DNA of 64,000 nucleotides from contig JAPFBL010000036.1 of NCBI GenBank assembly GCA_026182355.1, positions 1,302,001 to 1,366,000 of the forward strand, read 5' to 3'. This DNA comes from Hermatobates lingyangjiaoensis. Lineage: Eukaryota > Arthropoda > Insecta > Hemiptera > Hermatobatidae. Below the pieces are notes generated by a model that did no database searches, was not told the DNA's origin, and saw nothing but the letters and a program-made list of their open reading frames with translations. This document shows positions 59,791 to 64,000 of this stretch, in pieces (position 1 is the first letter of the stretch; every line of letters begins with the position of its first letter). A program made the position numbers and the translations under genes.

Positions 59791-60189
59791 GACGCTCTTT
59801 TTAAACAAAAAACGATAAAAATAAGCACCTAAACGGTAGTAATGACACTATGTGAATGGTCTATTTTTTTCAATAATTAATGTTTTAACAACGCTGAGTT
59901 CAACAGTAACTCTATATCATTTTCAGTTTTTATCAATAGTAACTTTTTCTATTAACAATATTGTGTTAGCAAAAATACTATGTTAATGGTCTACTTTTTT
60001 CATAGTAATCATTCAGAAAAATATTCGCTTCAAAATTATAGATATATGATTGGTACCATTTTTAATATTAACTCTGTCTAAAATATTTGTTTTAACTTCA
60101 ACGTTTTAAATTAAAAAAAATCCTTTTTCAGAGTTTAATATGAGTCTGTGTTGTATCTGTGAGTACAATATAGTATCGACGGAGATATG

Positions 60190-61165
60190 ATAGTATGATC
60201 CTGGGGCTTTAGGGTAGTTGCGTCACCTTAGGGCGAAGTTGGTAGGTGGACCTACCGATTCCTACCAAGCGTGGAGGCCAGGATGAGTATGCCTGTCCTC
60301 CCAATTGAGCATTGGCTCGCGCAAGTCCTCAGCGGGCATGGTGATTTCGGGGCTTACTTAGCTAAGTTTAAGAAACGAGATAGCCCGGCTTGTTGCTGTG
60401 GAGCCCCGCAGGAGACAGTAGCCCATATCCTGGAGGAGTGTCCCAGATATGCGAAGGAGCGATTTACCTACGAAATGTCAACTGGGAGGTTTGTTGCCGA
60501 GACCTACAGAAGAGCGCTCACCCAGGATAGAAAGGAATTCTTCAAGTATGTTTACATAGTAAGGAGACGACGTAATACGCCGGGAGCTACACCGCCCAAT
60601 GTGAGATAGGGTTCCCCCCCCCCCCCCCCCCGTTGTCCGAGTGATTACGCAGTCTCACACAGAGGGTTTTTCTTTTATGTTTTTTCCTACTTACAGGAGT
60701 TATGTGTTATTTTTTGGTTTTAGTTTTTATGGAATAATGTGGTTATGGCCTTTATTGGTGGTTTGTTTCATTATGTTATCTTTTCTGGTTTTTGGACTAA
60801 AGTTCTTTGGCTTGCTTTGGTTATGGTATTATGTCTTTATGGTTTTGACGCGAGTGATGTAGGGTCGTGGAAGCTCGCCTCCGTGCGGTCCACCTCGGGC
60901 GTATCTCGGGAGCTGATAGTGGTCCTATCGTTGGTAGGCCTTGGTGCCCCCGAGATGCGGCGAAAGAGCTTTCACGCTAAAAAGCATCGATCTGTTCTGC
61001 TATTATCCGTGATATGGCCGAAAGGCTGGGTACACATTTTAATATCAAAACAGTTGCGTCACCTTATAGTTTTAACAGGAATATGGGACTTCCTGGAACG
61101 CTCTCTCCGTGATGGTAAAAACGGTCTTGTGATTGCTCCCCTTGAGTGTCCCTCCACTTGAGGAA
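60190..61165 (+). mobile_element. 5'-truncated non-LTR retrotransposon, GC-rich
   Basis: A block of clearly higher GC than its neighbours, from the ggggctttagggtagttgcg segment to the end near 61165, containing the end of ORF2 and a 3' UTR. A run of about 17 C lies just after the ORF stop. The 5' breakpoint is uncertain. Confidence 0.65.
60271..60609 (+). pseudogene. C-terminal end of LINE ORF2 (zinc-knuckle region)
   Basis: An open frame of 112 codons. It has the R1/I-type ending QVLSGHGDFGAYLAKFKKR followed by C-C-C-G, ETVAHILEECPRY and a basic tail (VYIVRRRRN). The C-x-C-G...H...C arrangement is the conserved metal-binding motif after the reverse transcriptase in these LINEs. The RT and endonuclease are missing. 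The frame is uninterrupted, so the insertion is fairly young. Host function is not implied. Confidence 0.85.
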
Positions 61166-61564
61166 TGTTTTTTCACTGGTCCACGTCAACAATAGTGAAT
61201 AGCGGAATTTTTGGTATTGAGTGGCTGCACATTTCTTTTTTGCTGCTTCTTTGACTAGTATGTTAGCCCGTTAATTCTCTATGTTTCCTACATTGGCTTT
61301 AACCCAACTGAAATTTAATCTGCATCTTTTTTGATTTGATGTACACAGATATTTTCTAATTTCTTCTAGCAAAAGTAGATGGTTATCCCAGTTCTGCAAC
61401 TTATCTGTGGGTTAAGTATTAATCCCGACCACCATTGGCTGGTTCTTGAGTGTACACTCCGCAGCCTTCAGTATTGCCAACTGCTCAGATTGATTGTTGA
61501 AGCAGAAGCCGTAAATACGAAATATTTCTCCATATCTCACAGTTTTTTCTCACCTACATGTTAA

Positions 61565-62100
61565 GACACAATAAACATTGTTTAAACATCACTATCTTTG
61601 CAGCCGTCCGTTTTACTTGACGTTTCTTCCTTGCCACAGTTTATAATATGTGATAGAATTGCGGTTGAATTTTCCTTGTTTAAAACACTCCACAAAACAT
61701 TGCCTACCACTCTACAAACAATCAAAAACAACTCTGTCCTACTTTCGAGAAACACTTTTCGCAAACTAGGTCTAAAACAACCTTACATTTCTTTCAATTT
61801 TAAAAATTGCTTTTAACATTATTTTAGCGTCCCAATTAATGTCAGTATTTTGATTTTTAAAAGCATCAGCTAGTTTATCAAATATAACCTCTTGACGCAT
61901 GTTAAATATCTTAATTCCGGGTAAACATTTCTTATACATCTCCGCCGATATGCCATCTTCAATGTAAGTATTAATTTCCCACACAGCTTTTCAAGATCTC
62001 TTTTTACATCAGATTCAAACAATATTCTTGCTTGAAAAATGCCTTTGATATTTTTTATCCCTATTTTTAATTGGTAAGGATTTAATAGTGTTTTAATCAA
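61565..62100 (-). pseudogene. Decayed LINE ORF1 (gag-like) fragment
   Basis: Three overlapping minus-strand frames make one protein broken by frameshifts. The first is LLNPYQLKIGIKNIKGIFQA with ESDVKRDLEKLC; the second is INTYIEDGISAEMYKKCLPG, IKIFNM and LADAFKNQNTDINWD; a third basic end follows. The KK-x-LPxIxIFN block resembles the start of the RRM-like region in gag proteins of Jockey/R1-type LINEs. Assigned by pattern only. Confidence 0.5.
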
Positions 62101-62189
62101 TTATTTTATGGTCTCACTATTCTGTCCTTTATAGAACAGTATATGTATATGTGGATGTGTATGTATTTATGTGCACGATAGTTTTTGCG

Positions 62190-62600
62190 TATGCTAAAAG
62201 CCATACCGCTTGATGAATAAATTCATACTTTGCATAAAAATGGCTCCTATGATGTAGATCTGTTTTACTGTTTTGAAATTTTGCCTAAAAGTATGACCAT
62301 ATGTAATGATAGGTTGAAGTTTTTTTTTTCAAAAGTAAATTAACAAAAAAGGGCTTATGGTACACGTTATGATTTCAAAAATGTACTTTTGGTTTTAACA
62401 ACGAATTATAGAACAATGAAATTTAGCAAAAATTAAATCTGCAATTAGTAATTTATAAAAGAAATTTCTTGAAATTTCTATTACCGAAAGGGCAATATAG
62501 CGATAAAAACTGAAAATTAATTTTGGAATAATGGACCACCTGGTGTACTTAACGGATTTTTTTATATGAAGTTAATTTTTTTCAAGGTATACTAAATGAA
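62190..62600 (+). repeat. Diverged repeat X fragment
   Basis: ccataccgcttgatgaataa, aaaatggctcctatgatgta and ccacctggtgtact parallel landmarks of repeat X at 3450-3870, with many changes. Confidence 0.5.
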
Positions 62601-64000
62601 GTTTGTGATGATTTAATGAGTTAATATGATATATAGAAAGAATAAGATTCTTAAAATCAACTCAGAACAAACATAATTTGTACGATGCTTTCCTGGGATT
62701 GATAGATGGTGATTTAACAAAATGTAATGCAACAACATATTGTAGCCTTGAACATAACTTAATGTCAAATTCTTGGTGTGTTTCAGAACCCCATTGTTGT
62801 TGGGTAATATCGAAATATGGGAATATTACCTTCGTTCTTTATTACAAAAGTGATAGTAATTTTAAGCTACTATTTTTTGTTAGGTATTTTCTTACTATAA
62901 ATATTTATATCTTTAAATATTAGAAGAGTAACATGCACCAAAAATGCCAAACAATTTTTGGTGAAACGTCAGCGTATAAACAGGAGTGTAATTTCTTTAG
63001 ACCAAAAAACCTCATGAAACCAATCTTTGAACTTTAAAAATCAGTGGTTGAAAGCTATATCAATATAATAATGTAAGTTATTAGTAAATAATCAAACCAG
63101 TTTGTTAACCGAAAAATATTTGTTAACCAAATAAAACACTTTAATTAATAACTGGATTACTCTAGAATACTTCATTGATATTGAAGCGGTTTTTGATATG
63201 TTGTATTCGGACCCATTAAATTAGCACTAATGTATAGATATATTAATTGAGGAACTATACGTTGGTTCTCACAAGAATAATTAATTTAAGTTCTGGACCA
63301 CAGCTGGAACTGTGACCACTAAGGTCGGCCATGGAAAAAGTGATGAATGAAAATCCTCCCTAAACGGTCCTTTTACCTTTCTCGAGGAGAAAGGAAGTAA
63401 GCATTTAAAACGCTTTCATTAAAATTATCTTGTATTTATATCAAAAATATAAAAATACTCTTGGAGTTTTATTAATTGCAATAATAAAAGCCTGCGATAG
63501 TTCTATTGAGTAATGCCACACACGGATTGTCCTACTATAAGGAATTCTTTGGTATATCACTAGGTCTTAACAACAAATCTACTTTGTCTTTTCAAAATTA
63601 CTATTACTGCTGTCATAAAATAACTAGTGGGATATGCATCAATTATGTGCTATCCTACGCTTGTATGGAAAAAGTATCTATATTGGCTTTAATAATTTAC
63701 ACAATCAAGAATAGGAGAAATAATCTCCCTTGCTATGTTCAGCATGGAAACGTTGTCAAATGTCTTACTTTTGGAAATTGTTTAACAAGGAAAGGAAAAC
63801 AAAAATGAAAAAAAGATGGTATATAATGGAAATTGCTTTATGTCAAATAAAATTTACATAAATTTAATAGAACGGAGCATTAACAGTTTGGCTGTTAACA
63901 GGACAAGTTTACTGCCTCTAATAGAATACACCGTAAATGATCAAGTGATCAGGAATGATCATCTCGAACTTCCCGATTTCAAGCAAAAGGCTCTTATCTT
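62601..64000. other. No supported gene
   Basis: Two open frames (62678-62923 and 63506-63808, plus) have mixed composition but no recognisable domain and no clear splice sites. They are left uncalled. Confidence 0.45.

Noticed and set aside
63506..63808. 100-codon plus-strand ORF
   Set aside because: No homology recognised, no splice signals, and nothing adjoining it; left uncalled.
1..64000. CRISPR arrays, operons, bacterial promoters
   Set aside because: The window is spliced eukaryotic DNA; no regularly spaced repeats or polycistronic coding were seen.

Overview
This window is AT-rich nuclear DNA from a eukaryote with long introns, almost certainly an animal and most likely an arthropod. 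The evidence is spliced genes with GT-AG introns, truncated mariner transposases, Penelope-like elements (PLEs), non-LTR retrotransposon tails and a tRNA-like SINE. A hemipteran insect is a weak guess based on the look of one non-coding repeat family; nothing here proves it.

Genes. (1) The window opens with the last coding exon of an RS-rich protein on the + strand (177-357). (2) A minus-strand gene of 11 confident coding exons plus one inferred 16-nt micro-exon runs from 35702 down to 13555. It would encode about 420 residues; I do not recognise it. Its introns hold most of the mobile DNA. (3) A minus-strand gene of 9 exons runs from 57138 down to 48365. Every splice phase closes and gives a 1265-residue protein. 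It has two ZC2HC1-type C2HC zinc fingers near the N-terminus, a 2.2-kb low-complexity exon, and a C-terminal cysteine-rich ribbon. An orphan exon (41084-41257, minus) and a possible divergent first exon (57642-57698, plus) are weaker calls.

Mobile DNA. PLE remnants with GIY-YIG endonuclease domains lie at 14.1, 22.9-24.4, 28.0-28.3 and 28.6-29.9 kb. The 22.9-24.4 kb locus is a near-perfect inverted pair with arms of about 765 bp. In each arm the PLE C-terminus is followed by a terminal repeat that contains a hammerhead ribozyme, then by the start of another PLE ORF. Two mariner remnants (10.9 and 17.4-17.8 kb), three non-LTR fragments (45.3, 60.2 and 61.6-62.1 kb), a SINE (43.8 kb) and a non-coding repeat called X here (3.3, 10.7, 42.3, 59.2 and 62.2 kb) fill much of the rest.

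Main result. By eye the window contains about fifteen hammerhead-ribozyme-like sequences in five sequence families. They share a CUGANGA core, one extra base before stem II, a very short stem III and complementary stem I strands. Many sit in small units or inverted pairs with no protein-coding part, so they look like non-autonomous, retrozyme-like derivatives of PLE terminal repeats. Hammerheads in PLEs are known (Cervera and De la Pena). The density, the inverted pairing, and a PLE start codon lying inside the ribozyme deserve a closer look.
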